DNA of 64,000 nucleotides from Emiliania huxleyi CCMP1516 (GCF_000372725.1 NW_005200081.1:85123-149122); one strand, 5' to 3'; shown: positions 20,031-33,918, numbered from the stretch's first letter. Made by a program: numbers and translations. Notes: generated from the sequence alone by a model not told the origin.

Positions 20031-21075
20031 TGTTTCACACAGGACGTGGGGCTCGTGGGGGCGAGTGAGGTTCAGGTTGGACTTGGAGCCTTCATGGAGG
20101 CGTTGCACAGCTCGCGATTCTATCGAGATTCGAGCGGTCCCTGTACGGGGTGTGGAGGGTGAGTTGAACAGGGGTTGTGCGCCAAGCCCTCCTGCTCGGC
20201 TGCAGCGAGTAGACAAGTCTTGTCATCAACAGAGTAGATGGATCTGACCTCGGGGCCGATGTGACCAAGCGCTGGTAGCGTGGTTTGACCTCACACCCAT
20301 GGTCTCACAGTGTGCCGGCAGTCGCCGAGCAGTGTCGCTCACACAAGCCGCAGCACAAGTGACTGAGGGCCAGTGAGGGCGAGCCCATCGCTGTCACAGC
20401 TGTGGCAGCCGCACAGTAGGCTGTGTCAGCTGTGCAGAGTGTGTGAGCAGCAGAGGAGCTGCTCTCCAGGCTTCTGTCGCAAAGAGCTGCATGCCACCGA
20501 AAGCGCTGTCGAGGTTCGCCGAGCGCGGCGCAGGTTGGAGGACACCGTCACCGACGAGCGCGTTGGAGTATTCACTCCGGACAAAGACAGTGGCACGCGC
20601 CGCTGCGCGGTGCGTGCCACTGTCTTAGCGGCGAGGCGCGGGACCGTCTGTGGCGAAGTGGGTCGCGTCCTCCGATTTTGTTCAACCCAGCATCCACACC
20701 CTCTACGTAGCCTGTTCATAATTTTAGTCGATTAGAGACAAAGCTCAAAAAGGGCGAGCGAGAGCAGCAGTTCCCGAGTGCCGTTACTGCCGAGAGCGAG
20801 ACCCCGCGAGAGCGCCCCGAGAGACATCAGGATCAGAGACATCATCTGATATGTACAGTACTCGCCGCTCGGGCTGGATGCTTTTCGTTACACACGCACA
20901 AGGCGCACACGCCGGCAAGACCAAGAGGAGCAACGAGCAAGCCAGAGGGTTACACGGTCAGGGAGAGACCAGATAGAGGAACGAGCGACGGGGCCAGGGC
21001 ACACTCCTGTCTCCCACGCGAGCGACCAGCGCAGCGGCTGCCATAGTCTTAAGGCGAGGGTGGTGGCTGTGTCCC
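20031..21075. other. Intergenic with one strong hairpin
   Basis: No gene seen. GTG/CAC-rich text around 20200-20460, then the hairpin listed separately. Confidence 0.4.
20582..20626. other. Perfect 15-bp inverted repeat (hairpin)
   Basis: AAGACAGTGGCACGC pairs with GCGTGCCACTGTCTT across a loop of about 12 bases that can itself add a few pairs. It lies about 560 bp after the glycosidase-like gene and about 780 bp beyond the stop codon of the converging oxidoreductase gene. It could be a small MITE, an RNA processing signal or an unknown small RNA. Confidence 0.6.
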
Positions 21076-21079
21076 AGTG

Positions 21080-21246
21080 AAGATCGGACCCTGTGAAGAA
21101 GGGGAGATAGCGTTTGGGGCGGGAATGTGGGGAGGAAAGTTGCCGAACATGTGGGAGCCGATAGACGCGGAGATGTACGCGATACTCGCATACTTACGCA
21201 AAATGGCGAGCGCGAGCGATGCGCAATCGCGGCGGTGCTTAGTGCT
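21080..21246 (+). mobile_element. Internal fragment of the LINE RNase H region
   Basis: Matches the RNase H part of the LINE at about 2330-2500 (opposite strand) almost residue for residue: IGPCEEGEI, AFGAGMWGGKLPNMW, DAEMYAILAYLRKMAS, DAQSRRCLVL. It has neither the LINE 3' end nor a tail, so it is not an ordinary 5'-truncated insertion. It lies about 160 bp beyond the stop codon of the oxidoreductase gene. Confidence 0.9.
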
Positions 21247-21402
21247 CCCACGCTGGCCGCTCGGCCAGGGCGCGCAGACAGCCGGGGGCACTGCCCGGCG
21301 CCGCATGGAGTACTGCGCGAGAAGATCGGATCATATCTCGAGCTCGGGCCCCCGCCACGAGGAGCTGGGGGCGCTGCGTGGGCGCTGCTTGCGGCTTGGC
21401 GC

Positions 21403-24233
21403 CTACTCCGCCTCGGCCTCCGCCGCCTCGACGGGCGACACCTCGAGGGGGAGCGCCTCCTCCAGCTTGCGCGCCGTCTCGTCCGCCTCCGCGGGCGGCG
21501 GCTGCGACCACGCCTTGAGGTTCTCCTTGTCGCCGTCCGACAGCCAGCGGCGCGGGAACTGCGATGTCGCCGACCACGGCCGCCGCCCAACCTCGGCCAC
21601 CGGGAGGCCCTCCGTCTCGCGCGCGATGATCTGCGCGACGCGGCACTCGCAGCCGTAGTTCCACGGCTTGCCCTGGCAGCCGCCCATGCCCGCGCGCGTC
21701 CGCTTGCGGATCGCCTGCATCGAGTCGATCGGGTAACCTCGGGTAACCTCGGGCAACCTCGGGCGATCTCGGGCGATCTCGGGAGCAGCGGGTGGGCACT
21801 CCGGCGCTCTCTGACTCTCTCTCTCTCTCTCTCTCTCTGGCGCTCTCCGATCGCCTGCGTCGAGTCGATCGGGAGCGAGCGGCGGCAAGCGTCGACCACC
21901 TCCGCCTCGGTCACCTTCTCGCACTTGCACACGACGTTCTCGGCGGCCGAGACGCCGAGCGCGTTGAGGCTCTCCTTGTCGTCGGGAGTGTAGACGAGGC
22001 CCTCGTCCCCGCGCTTGGGCACGACCACCGCCGCCCGGCTCGGGTTGAAGGCTGGGTCGGCGGGCGCGTCGAGCCCGGCCTCGCCGAGCAGCCGGACGAC
22101 CTCGAGCGCGATCGCGGGAGAGCCGGCAATGCCGGGCGAGTCGATGCCGGCCGCGTGGATCAGGTCGGGCTCGGTGGCGCACCGCTCGATGATCCAGTCG
22201 CCGCGGCTCGACTTTGCACGCGCGCCAGAGAAGGAGTGGAAGGCGTCGTCCGTCTCAAAGTCGGGCACGAGGCTGCGGCAGGCGGAGAGGATGGAGGAGA
22301 GAACCTGCTGCTTCGAGTCGGGGTCGACGCCGGGGGTCGGCCACTTGTCCACGTCGCGCGCGGTGGGGCCGAGGATGAGGTTGCCCCAGAGCGTCTTTTG
22401 GACGAGGATGCCCTTGCCTGCGCCGCGCGTGGGGGGCGGGTCGAGGGGTTGCGAGTCGGAGTCGAGCGGGCGGGGGGCGGGGGCGGGGAGCGGGGAAGGA
22501 AGGGGGAGGGCAAGAAGAGGGGGCGGGGGGAGGCTCGCCGAGCGGTCCGGGGCACGGGAAGAGGATGTGGTTGCAGGCGTCCCCCTGCGACTTCTTGAGC
22601 AGGACGTACTCGCCCAGCCGCGGCTTGATCTGGAACGACTCGTCGCCGACCAGCCGAGCGACCTTATTACATAATAATAGGAATTGGAGTATAATATACA
22701 ATTATTATGTTATATGACCAGCCGAGCGACCTTGTCGGACGCGCCGCCCGCGCAGTTGACGACGTACTTGGCGCGCACCTGCGGGGCACGTCTCGCTCTG
22801 TTGTCATGGCCGTGTCCTGGACATGTCATGCGCATGACCTACGTCTCGCGCACCGTCTCCCTCGCGACAGTCACGCCGCCCATCGCGCGGCGCGAGCCGG
22901 AGCCTCCCACCTTCATCGCCTCGACGTCGACCGCCTGCTCGCCCTTGACAAGCTGCGGGTAGTCCTTCCACGGGCCCGCCTCGTCCTCGCCGCCAAAGTA
23001 GCGGCCGAGCGCCGGCGCCGCCGCCGAGAGCGCCTTGCGCAGCGCCGAGAGCGGGCCGCCGCCCGTCGCCTCGACGAACTCCTTTGGCTCCCAGTGCTCC
23101 ATCTGGATGTCGAAGAGGCCGGCCGCCTAGAGGAAGGTTCAGAGACGTCCCGAGAAGGCTCCGGCAGCCGGTCCGGAGTCGAGTTAGGAGGCAACCTTGT
23201 CCTTTGCGATGCCGCGCACCTCGCGCCGCGTGCGCACCTCAACGCCGTTGTCGGCCGCGTTCTCCGCCAGCGCGATCGTGTACTCGTAAGGGATGAGTGT
23301 GCCCTGGCACGCGCGGCGGAGCGTTGGCAGGAGGCGGCGGAGATGGCGGCGGGGAGGGAGGGGGGGAGGCTATGTTTGCGGTGACGGAGCAGCAGGGGTG
23401 TCTGGTCTCACCGCGTCAGGCGAGTGCAGCGCCGCGGTGGCGCCGGGAGCGAGGCGGGGCTCCATGCGGCGGAGCTCCTCTTCGCCGACAATGCGCAGGT
23501 TCTTGACGCCGTTCTCGGCGCCGCGCGCGAGCAGCTGTGGGGCAGGGCATGGCGCTTGTCGTGGTGGAGAGCTGAGGCCGGGGCTGTGGACCACGGCCGT
23601 GCTGCAGTAGAGAGGACGGGAGAGGGGGGGGGGAGGGGGGGCGTGCTGGGCCGAGAGGCTTCCGCGCGCCTCGTGCAGATGCGCCTCCTGCTCCTCGCCA
23701 AACGCGACCACCAGCGAGCCGGTAAGTTGGTAGCCAAAGTGGAGCTCCGAGTCGAGCTGCGGGAAGAGCTGATTCCCCTTCCAGCACAGCGCGGCGCGCA
23801 CCGAGCCGGGCTTGTCGTCGAAGCCCGCGTGAACGATGCCCGAGTTGCCCTTGGTCGCTCCCTGGCACACGTCGTCCGCCGCCTCCAGCATCACGACAGA
23901 GGCCGTCGTCTTGGAGAGCTCGCGCGCCACGGCGGCGCCGATGCACCCGGATCCGATAATGGCAACATCGTAGCTGCCGTCCGGCTTGGCTGACGAGTGG
24001 CGCGTGATAGACCGGGGGCACGGGCCCGCCGGCGTCTTCTCGTTCGAGCCTCCCGCGATGTTGAACTTCTCCTTGCAAAGCTCGAGCGGCACCCAGTGGC
24101 CCGCAACGTAGGCGCCCCCCTCGCCATGCACCTCGCCCTGAGTGACGGCGGTGGGCGCACCGCAACGAGGGGTGGAGCGCGCGACGCGTGGCACGACGAG
24201 GCCGGACGCGGAGCTCACGATGAAAGACAGCAT
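21403..24233 (-). CDS. FAD-dependent oxidoreductase with C-terminal BFD-like [2Fe-2S] domain (GlpA-like)
   Basis: Eight exons: 24233-23670, 23534-23412, 23303-23196, 23126-22854, 22778-22731, 22662-22539, 22417-21855 and 21714-21403. They join in frame to 704 aa. About 80 N-terminal residues have no clear match. Then comes the dinucleotide-binding IIGSGCIGAAVARELS (about 90-105), KGNSGIVHAGF, IPYEYTIALAENAADNGVEV and YVVNCAGGASD, typical of the DAO/glycerol-3-phosphate dehydrogenase fold. A BFD-like cluster domain follows with CKCEKVTEAEVVDACRR and GMGGCQG..YGCECRV. The same two-domain layout occurs in bacterial GlpA-like dehydrogenases. The substrate is probably a small hydroxy acid or glycerol-3-phosphate; this is inference. 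Three of seven introns start with GC. Intron 5 is an AT-rich insertion with inverted repeats; intron 7 sits in a 25-bp direct repeat. Confidence 0.88.
22663..22730 (-). other. AT-rich introner-like intron with 18-bp duplicated flanks
   Basis: A 68-bp intron whose interior is about 80% A+T in a GC-rich gene. The 18-bp sequence AAGGTCGCTCGGCTGGTC (minus strand) occurs on both sides (22716-22733 and 22648-22665). Inside, ACATAATAAT (22669-22678) and ATTATTATGT (22701-22710) form inverted repeats. The donor GT and the base after the acceptor AG are the same position in the two repeat copies. Confidence 0.85.
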
Positions 24234-24873
24234 CGAGGTGCAGAGACAGCTGGAGGGCGAGGCCTCGACAGACGTTGAGGAGAGGTCCTCGCACCCAATC
24301 AGCAGAGGGTGATGAAGCCAACGAGAACGAGCCGAGGCGTGTCGCCGAGCACAAGTGTGTTTCTTTTTCACGACGTCGCCGGAGCGAGTCTCCCTACTCA
24401 GTCTGTAAAGTACCACAACCCATGGCTCTGTGCCCCGCTCGTCCCACCGTGTCCACCACGGCGCACGGGGTGATATGGGCGGAGTCTGTTCCAAGCGCGT
24501 GTGCGCACACACGGCCGAACATACTGCTCCTCGAGGTAGTCAATCGTCTTGTTGATGAAGGTCTGCGCGGCGTAAGAGTCGTGGGTCTTGTCGTTCGAGA
24601 CGTGGACAAAGGCCTTAGTGTGCAGCTTGCGGTGGCGAAGGTAGCGGCGTTTAGCGTATATAGGCGCTATAGGGGGTGTCGTGTCACTCTAGACACTTGA
24701 AGACTCGTAGACCCCTTCAGGCCCACGGCGACGCCCGCGGCCTCGGTGAGCGTCATGCACAAACACAAACAGCACAGTGCGTGTTTACTTCAGAGCACCA
24801 CGTCGCTCTCTCTCTCCGCTCTCCTCCCTCTGCCACGCTCTCCCCGGTTCTCTCTCTCTATACCGTAATTGAC
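24234..24873 (-). other. Intergenic with one exon-like segment
   Basis: Between two minus-strand genes. At about 24525-24660 the minus strand reads LRHRKLHTKAFVHVSNDK followed by THDSYAAQTFINKTIDYLEE, which looks like real coding sequence. I could not splice it to either neighbour. It may be a missed exon of the WW-domain gene or a small separate gene. Confidence 0.35.
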
Positions 24874-25844
24874 CTACTCATGACTCCTGCCTCTTGGGCT
24901 CTCGGGTACGGTATCCAGCGCGGCGAGGTCCAACTCCGCCGGCGGGTCCCACTGCACGCGCCCAGACTTCGTATGCGAGAAGAAGACACGGCCGTCCGAG
25001 GTGGCGTGCTGTCGCCAGCCGTACTTGAGCCGGCGTGTCGCCCCCTCGACGGCGTGCACGACAATCTCGGAATCGGCAGGGAAGATCCGCTTGCGCGTGG
25101 TGGAGACGGCGTGAGCGGCGGTGATGCAGACGCAAGCCTGCACCTGCATCACCAGCGCGAGCGCCACGGTGAGGGCGCCCTCCACGCACGAGAGGCGCAG
25201 CGCTTGCACGAGGTCGTGCTCCGGCTCCGGCTCGTGCCAGCGGTGGAGATGTCGTGAGGCGCATTCGGCGCGATGAGGGGCATAGAGCGTGCGGAAGATG
25301 AGCAGCACGAATATGAAGAGCGAGAAGGGAGCAAGCAGCGTGTTGAGCTCGTATGACGAGAGCAGCGAGTCGTGGTGCTGTCTTCGGTGGCCATGCAGGG
25401 TGCAGATCCCTGCGTGGGAGAGGGGGGGGGGGGGGGGGGCGTGAGCGGGGGCGAGCGGCTAGGTCCACTGCGGTCTAGACGGTCTAGAGCTCGCGGTGCT
25501 GCGTCGCGGGGCAAGAGGAGAGGTGCAGCTCGGCAGAGCCGTGCAGGAGCGGCAGGTGTGCTCGCACCGGCGATGCCTCCCCAAAAGAGCGCGGGGGGTG
25601 ACATCCAAAGGCCCCATCGCGCAAAGCAGTCGGGAGAGCCGGCCCCGATATGATCCGCACCGCTGTCATGAAAGAAGAGAAGTGTGGCCAGCATGAGTCC
25701 CACAATGGTTAACCCCAGCTGCACGAGCACGAGCCAGCCAGTAAACCGGTCGCAGGTTTGCCATGACTCTAGAAGGCGTCGGGAGAGCGGCCGCAAGCTA
25801 CCACGCGCGGCCGTCGAGACCGCCTGCCCTTGCACGGGCCGCAT
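24874..25844 (-). CDS. Multi-pass membrane protein with C-terminal WW domain
   Basis: Two exons, 25844-25577 and 25409-24874, joined in frame to 267 aa through a GC-AG intron that contains a long poly-G run. Four hydrophobic segments are visible: GWLVLVQLGLTIVGLMLATL, the region around LWMSPPALFWGG, LLAPFSLFIFVLLIF and ALTVALALVMQVQACVCIT. A WW domain follows at about residues 218-246: GWRQHATSDGRVFFSHTKSG then VQWDPP, with two Trp 22 positions apart and the terminal Pro. WW modules bind proline-rich peptides, so the tail probably recruits a partner to a membrane. No family name recognised. The start Met follows a small hairpin (25855-25878) in the 5' region. Confidence 0.72.
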
Positions 25845-26177
25845 GCGCCGTCGACCGTCAGCAAAACTGCTGACGGTCTGCGCGCCGGATTTGAGGAGCG
25901 TGGGCGTGCGCCTTTTTAACTTCGGGTACGACGGGCACACGAAACTTGGCACGTTCTCAACGGAAGGATTCGACGTTTCGCGCCCCCGATCTCGACCCAC
26001 CAGATGCCGCCGTGACGTAGCGGTCCGGGGCCAGCGAGACAGACAGCATGGCGAGAGAGACACACACACACAATCACCATGACTGCAATGGGGAGGCGCG
26101 GGTCACAAGAGCAACAACACACAACAACACAACTCTGTCTCTCTCCCAAGAGGCACTGTTTCACAACGACCCCCCGC
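25845..26177. other. Intergenic
   Basis: Short hairpin ACCGTCAGCA/TGCTGACGGT near 25855-25878 and CA-rich text near 26065. No gene seen. Confidence 0.4.
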
Positions 26178-26279
26178 CTGGCGAGGTACTTCCAGCCTGC
26201 TGTGGGGGCAGCTGACGCAGTCTCGCCGAGGCGGGTTGACTCACCAGATAAAACCCCGAGAGGCGTGGGAGTACCTCGA
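26178..26279. mobile_element. MITE, copy 2 (reverse orientation)
   Basis: Reverse-complement relative of the element at 14019-14128: starts CTGGCGAGGTACTTCC and stays closely similar to GTGGGAGTACCTCG. Its right end lacks the last bases of the inverted repeat and I see no clear target duplication, so it is probably older or damaged. Confidence 0.8.
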
Positions 26280-26546
26280 GGATGGAGGAAGAGTCCCCCC
26301 GTCCCCTCGCCTTGACTTCACACACAAGTTCTGACGTCGACGTTACGGCGAGCGGGGGCGACAACCCATCGTGCGCTGGCGCAGGTCTCCACACACGCGA
26401 GGGAGCACCTCGGTCACCTCGGTCCGGCACCTAATGAGAGGCTCTCGTCACACACCGCACACGCCTGAATGTGTGTGTGTCAGCAGGCTCGTCACACACC
26501 GCGCACGCCTCCGCAGGTACACACACGCGGCAATAAGGCACAGCAA
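26280..26546. other. Upstream region of the EFCAB10-like gene
   Basis: CACACACG-rich text; no gene or clear promoter motif. Confidence 0.3.
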
Positions 26547-27086
26547 ATGGAGGCCAGCAAGGAGAGGGCCTCGGCCGTGCTCGGCGCGGGCGCCAGGGGT
26601 CACGCCCAGCGGCGGGCTGCACGTTTGCAGCAGGAGGAGCAGGCGATGCAGGCATCGGTGATCCAGGCGCAATTGCGGGGCAGGAGGGAGCGGATCAACC
26701 CGACGGCTGAGTCCAATGTGCGGCGGGCCCGTTCCGAAAAGGACCCCGCGATGCAAAGCGCCGCCTATCTGGAACAGCACAAGATCATTCCTCTCCTGGA
26801 GCTGCTCGCGCAGAAACTTCTCATCGAGAGGCCAGCGGATCCCCGCGCGTACCTGGTGGGCGAGCTCCAGGCGTTGCACACGGTGGCGGATCCCGCATCG
26901 CCACGCCACTTCTTCAGCGACAGCGACATCGAGACTCTATTCCAAATGTATTCTGTTGCAAGCACTCGCGGCCTCACGGCCGGGCAGTGCCGTGAAGCAC
27001 TGGACGCGCTCGGACTACAGCACGTTGCGACCCCTCCCGCCCCTGTTGATCTCGCAGCTTTCAAGGCCTCCATACCTGCCATCTGA
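26547..27086 (+). CDS. EFCAB10: EFCAB10-like ciliary protein (IQ motif, RIIa/DPY30 fold, EF-hand-like tail)
   Basis: Single-exon gene of 179 aa. An N-terminal basic helix carries an exact IQ motif (IQAQLRGRRER, IQxxxRGxxxR), a calmodulin-binding site. Then comes the RIIa/DPY-30-like dimerisation block YLEQHKIIPLLELLAQKLL followed by ERPADPRAYLVGEL, the hallmark of EFCAB10 and other radial-spoke-type docking proteins. The C-terminal half (FSDSDIETLFQMYSV, GLTAGQCREALDALG) keeps the helix-loop-helix spacing of EF-hands, but the loop lacks a full set of Ca ligands. The longer frame starts at 26469, but the Met at 26547 gives a better N-terminus. It lies 2 kb from the GAS8 gene, another axonemal protein, on the same strand. 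Confidence 0.8.
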   Translation: MEASKERASAVLGAGARGHAQRRAARLQQEEQAMQASVIQAQLRGRRERINPTAESNVRRARSEKDPAMQSAAYLEQHKIIPLLELLAQKLLIERPADPRAYLVGELQALHTVADPASPRHFFSDSDIETLFQMYSVASTRGLTAGQCREALDALGLQHVATPPAPVDLAAFKASIPAI

Positions 27087-27517
27087 CTTAGCCTTAGCCG
27101 CTTGTGGTGCAGTGCGACAAATATCGATCGTGTGTCGTGAGCTGTACGAATGTGTGTCGGACTGGTCGCACTCGCAGCCTTGTGCCTTGTCGCTTGTGAC
27201 TTGTGTGTGCTCAAGACGCGCGCGTGCGGGGTGCGGCGCGCGCGCGCGCGCGCGGGGGGTGCGATCGACGGAGCGGCGAAGCGATGCGCACACCGCACAC
27301 CGCAGAACGTTTACATGTATGTTATAGAGAATCACTCCGGGCGAGGGGGGTGGCGGTTGAGCCGGTTGACACGGCACATGGTGTATAGATCGAACCGGCA
27401 TGCGTGCAGAATATCCGCTTCTCCACACGCTCCGGAGCTCCTCTCCTATACGCTCTCGGCTTTGGGCGACACTAGGCGGGCGACGACACGTGCGGAAGAG
27501 TGCGGTCACCTGTGGCG
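27087..27517. other. Intergenic between converging genes
   Basis: Contains a (CG)n run near 27235-27255. No gene seen. Confidence 0.4.
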
Positions 27518-28333
27518 TCAACACCCTTCGGCGAACTCGTTCTGCTCACACTCGTCGTAGAGCTTGTAGCGATCTCCGCCCGGGTAGGCGATGGCCTTCA
27601 TCTTGTCGAACGAGAGGCCGACCAGCGGCCTCGAGCCCTGCACCGGGCACGTGGTTATGACCAGCTTGCCGTCCACCTTCTTTTTGCTCGGCACGCAGTC
27701 GTCCGCCTGCTGCGAGACGAATACGAACTCCACGTCCGACTTGCCAGGAGGCACCTTGGGGATCATCGCAAACTGCCCCGCGTCGTTCTTGCCGTCCTGG
27801 CCGTTGCCGAGGACCGACATGCCCGTCGTCGTCTCGGTGACCACACCAAAGACGCCCGCGTCCTCGACAGCCTCCTTCCGGGGGTTGTCTACCTGAGCGC
27901 TGACCCGCACGCACTTCTGGGCAATGCCAGAGCCGCCGGCCCCCGCGCCCAGCGCCCCGCCCGCCCGGCCTTGCGCCAGCTCTGGCGGGCAGTCGCACTC
28001 TTCGTAGGCCTCGGCGGCAGAGGGAGGCGGCGGTGAGGTGTGGCAAAAGTGACGCATGGTGGTGAGGGCGCGGCAGTGTGTGGCGAGGAGGCGGTCGTGA
28101 GGGAGGCCGATGCTTGACGCGGCGAGTGTGGGCGGTGCAGCGAGGAGCCGGGAGGCAGCAGGGCTAACGGGAGGGACCCGCGCCTTGACACTCAGGCCGA
28201 TGTTCATGTCATTGGGCCCAATGGCAAGGGCCGGCTCGATGGCCGCCCTAGAGATGGATGCGGCGAGCGCCGCGGCGATTAGCGCGCTCTGCAGAGCGTG
28301 AGCGCCATGAGTAGAGAGCTGCAGCAGCCGCAT
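27518..28333 (-). CDS. Small secreted or organelle-targeted protein, unrecognised
   Basis: Two exons, 28333-28184 and 28009-27518, joined through a GC-AG intron to 213 aa. The start gives MRLLQLSTHGAHALQSALIA followed by a hydrophobic Ala-rich stretch, consistent with a signal peptide or bipartite plastid leader. The mature part has paired cysteines (EECDCPPEL, KCVRV, DDCVPSKKK, TTCPV, YDECEQNEFAEGC), a QVDNPRKEAVEDAGVFGVV block and a repeated short-strand look, so a small disulfide-bonded beta protein is likely. I do not recognise the family. It diverges from the Ubl-GAS8 gene across a 370-bp shared upstream region. Confidence 0.65.
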   Translation of the reverse strand: MRLLQLSTHGAHALQSALIAAALAASISRAAIEPALAIGPNDMNIGLSVKARVPPVSPAASRLLAAPPTLAASSIGLPHDRLLATHCRALTTMRHFCHTSPPPPSAAEAYEECDCPPELAQGRAGGALGAGAGGSGIAQKCVRVSAQVDNPRKEAVEDAGVFGVVTETTTGMSVLGNGQDGKNDAGQFAMIPKVPPGKSDVEFVFVSQQADDCVPSKKKVDGKLVITTCPVQGSRPLVGLSFDKMKAIAYPGGDRYKLYDECEQNEFAEGC

Positions 28334-28703
28334 GGCGGTCGGCAGCCGGCTTTGTCGGCGGAGATCGGCTGTGCACGAGATCGGCTGTGCACCTGGCTGG
28401 GACTTTGGCGTCCCCGGAGTTTTTCTTTTTTGGAGCTCGAACTTCAAAGAGTTCAGGAATCGCTTAAGAGGGAGAAATTGTAAATGGTCCGGGAGGCTCC
28501 CGGTGGACGCCGGAGGCTGGGAAGCTCCTGGCTACAGTGGCTACAGTTGTAGCGGCACGCATCCCCTGCGTAAGTATGGCTAGTGCCAGTGCACCACAGA
28601 CTTCAGAGGTGTCTACAGGCGGATTTGTGCCTATAAATAAGGATAGAAAAGAAACTATTGATTTGAGCGACTGACGTTACGCGCGGGCTTGCCTTGGTCT
28701 GCC
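28334..28703. promoter_or_regulatory. Divergent upstream region with TATA-like box
   Basis: A TATAAATA motif at 28632-28639 lies about 65 bp before the ATG of the Ubl-GAS8 gene, and A/T-rich text follows in an otherwise GC-rich region. It could serve the plus-strand gene; the other side drives the small secreted protein. Not tested. Confidence 0.4.
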
Positions 28704-32614
<3,911 letters not shown>

Positions 32615-32622
32615 TTTGACCG

Positions 32623-33918
32623 CTGAGCCCTGGCCTCGACACCTCGACACCAAACCTCGACACCAACTCGACACCTCGACACCCCCTGCCAACTCCAGGC
32701 CAACTTGACACCCTCGACACCCCCTCGACACCCCTCGACACCCCTCGACACCCCTCGACACCATCTAGGCTGTTGCCATGCTCGCCGGTGTCAAGGTGCC
32801 AAACTCGACACCTCGACACCCCTCGACACCCCTCGACACCCCTCGACACCGCTCGACACCGCTCGACACCGCTCGACACAGCTCGAACCACTCGACACCG
32901 CTTGACACCGCTCATATCCAGCCGGCGGCCTGCCAGCGGCTCTCTTCTTGCTTATCTGACTGCAAAACTTTATACCCCCCCTCCCCCCCCTCCCCTCCCT
33001 CCCTCTCTAGCTCTCTCCTCTCCCTCCCCACTCACTAATATGCATAGCTGCCATTGTCCAATGGCAGATAGTAGCCCTTGCAGCCTCTGTTCTGGTACAT
33101 CTCTGTACCGTTTTTATCCTTGAAGACGGTACCGTTTGCATCAACCTCCTGGTACCAGCGCAACAGGAACATGGCCTTCGGGTCATCTACGTGCACCCCC
33201 TTCAAGGGCCGCTCGTCGGCGTCCAACGAAGCACGAAGCAGCGCTGGCGGCGATGGCGGCGGCGGCGCGGGGGGGTGCCGCTGCCGCGGCTGCCGCGGCT
33301 GCCCCCGCTGGTGGCAGCTTTGCTGCCATGCAGATCGCTGCGAACAACAGGCTGGATCCCTAGCCAGGCCCCCACCAGGCCCCCACAAAAAGCCTGCGCG
33401 CAGCCTGCGCGTTCCAACCTGTCCCCTCTCGGAGCCTCATCGGTCATGTGTTCTATAAACCTGTACACTGTGTGGAGCAGTGTGCTGTGGGGAGAGCTAG
33501 GGGAGAGGCGAGGATGGTTTCATTCATCATTGGTTACAGCAGTTCTGCTATTCCTATTGAGTATAGCCCCGCGCTATAGCCACACGGACGCGCTCGACAC
33601 CGCTCGACACCTTGCGCCACCACGCAACTCTCGACACCCGCTCGACACCCGCTCGACACCCTCGACACCCTCGACACCCCTCGACACCTCTCGACACCCC
33701 TCGACACCGGCAAGCAGCATGGTATCAGCATCGTCCATCGACAGGCCTCGACAGGCCTCGACAGGCCCCTCGACAGGCCTCGACAGGCCTCGACAGGCCT
33801 CGACAGCACGACAGGCCTCGACAGGCCTCGACACCTCTACCCCTAGAACACAGCAGCCTGCTCGGAGCAGCTCGACACCCTCGACACCGGGCCTCGACAC
33901 CTCGACACCAGGGCTCAG
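32623..33918. mobile_element. 1.3-kb TIR element with TCGACACC minisatellite arms
   Basis: Begins CTGAGCCCTGG (32623-32633) and ends CCAGGGCTCAG (33908-33918), the same inverted termini as the element at 8705-8947. It is flanked by a perfect 8-bp direct repeat TTTGACCG (32615-32622 and 33919-33926). Both arms are arrays of CCTCGACACC units (32634-32925; 33589-33720 and 33868-33907) and, at 33733-33835, CCTCGACAGG units. The middle (about 32926-33585) is not repetitive and has a minus-strand coding-like segment. No transposase is seen, so it must be mobilised in trans. The superfamily is not identified; 8-bp duplications fit hAT- or P-like elements. Confidence 0.85.
33035..33388 (-). CDS. Coding-like segment carried inside the TIR element
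   Basis: Minus-strand open frame ending at a stop at 33035. The last 65 codons read like a genuine protein C-terminus: ADERPLKGVHVDDPKAMFLL, RWYQEVDANGTVFKDKNGTE, MYQNRGCKGYYLPLDNGSYAY, with three NGT/NGS glycosylation-type sites. The upstream part is Pro/Arg-rich and may be intron or filler. I do not recognise the family. Because it lies between the two minisatellite arms, it may be a captured host gene fragment or the last exon of a cargo gene. Confidence 0.4.
   Translation of the reverse strand: MWGPGGGLARDPACCSQRSAWQQSCHQRGQPRQPRQRHPPAPPPPSPPALLRASLDADERPLKGVHVDDPKAMFLLRWYQEVDANGTVFKDKNGTEMYQNRGCKGYYLPLDNGSYAY

Noticed and set aside
33733-33835. Separate element made of CCTCGACAGG units
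   Set aside because: It has no own termini or target duplication and lies within the right arm of the larger TIR element.
32634-33907. CRISPR-like array of regularly spaced TCGACACC words
   Set aside because: Units are contiguous with no unique spacers and the genome is eukaryotic; it is a minisatellite within a TIR element.
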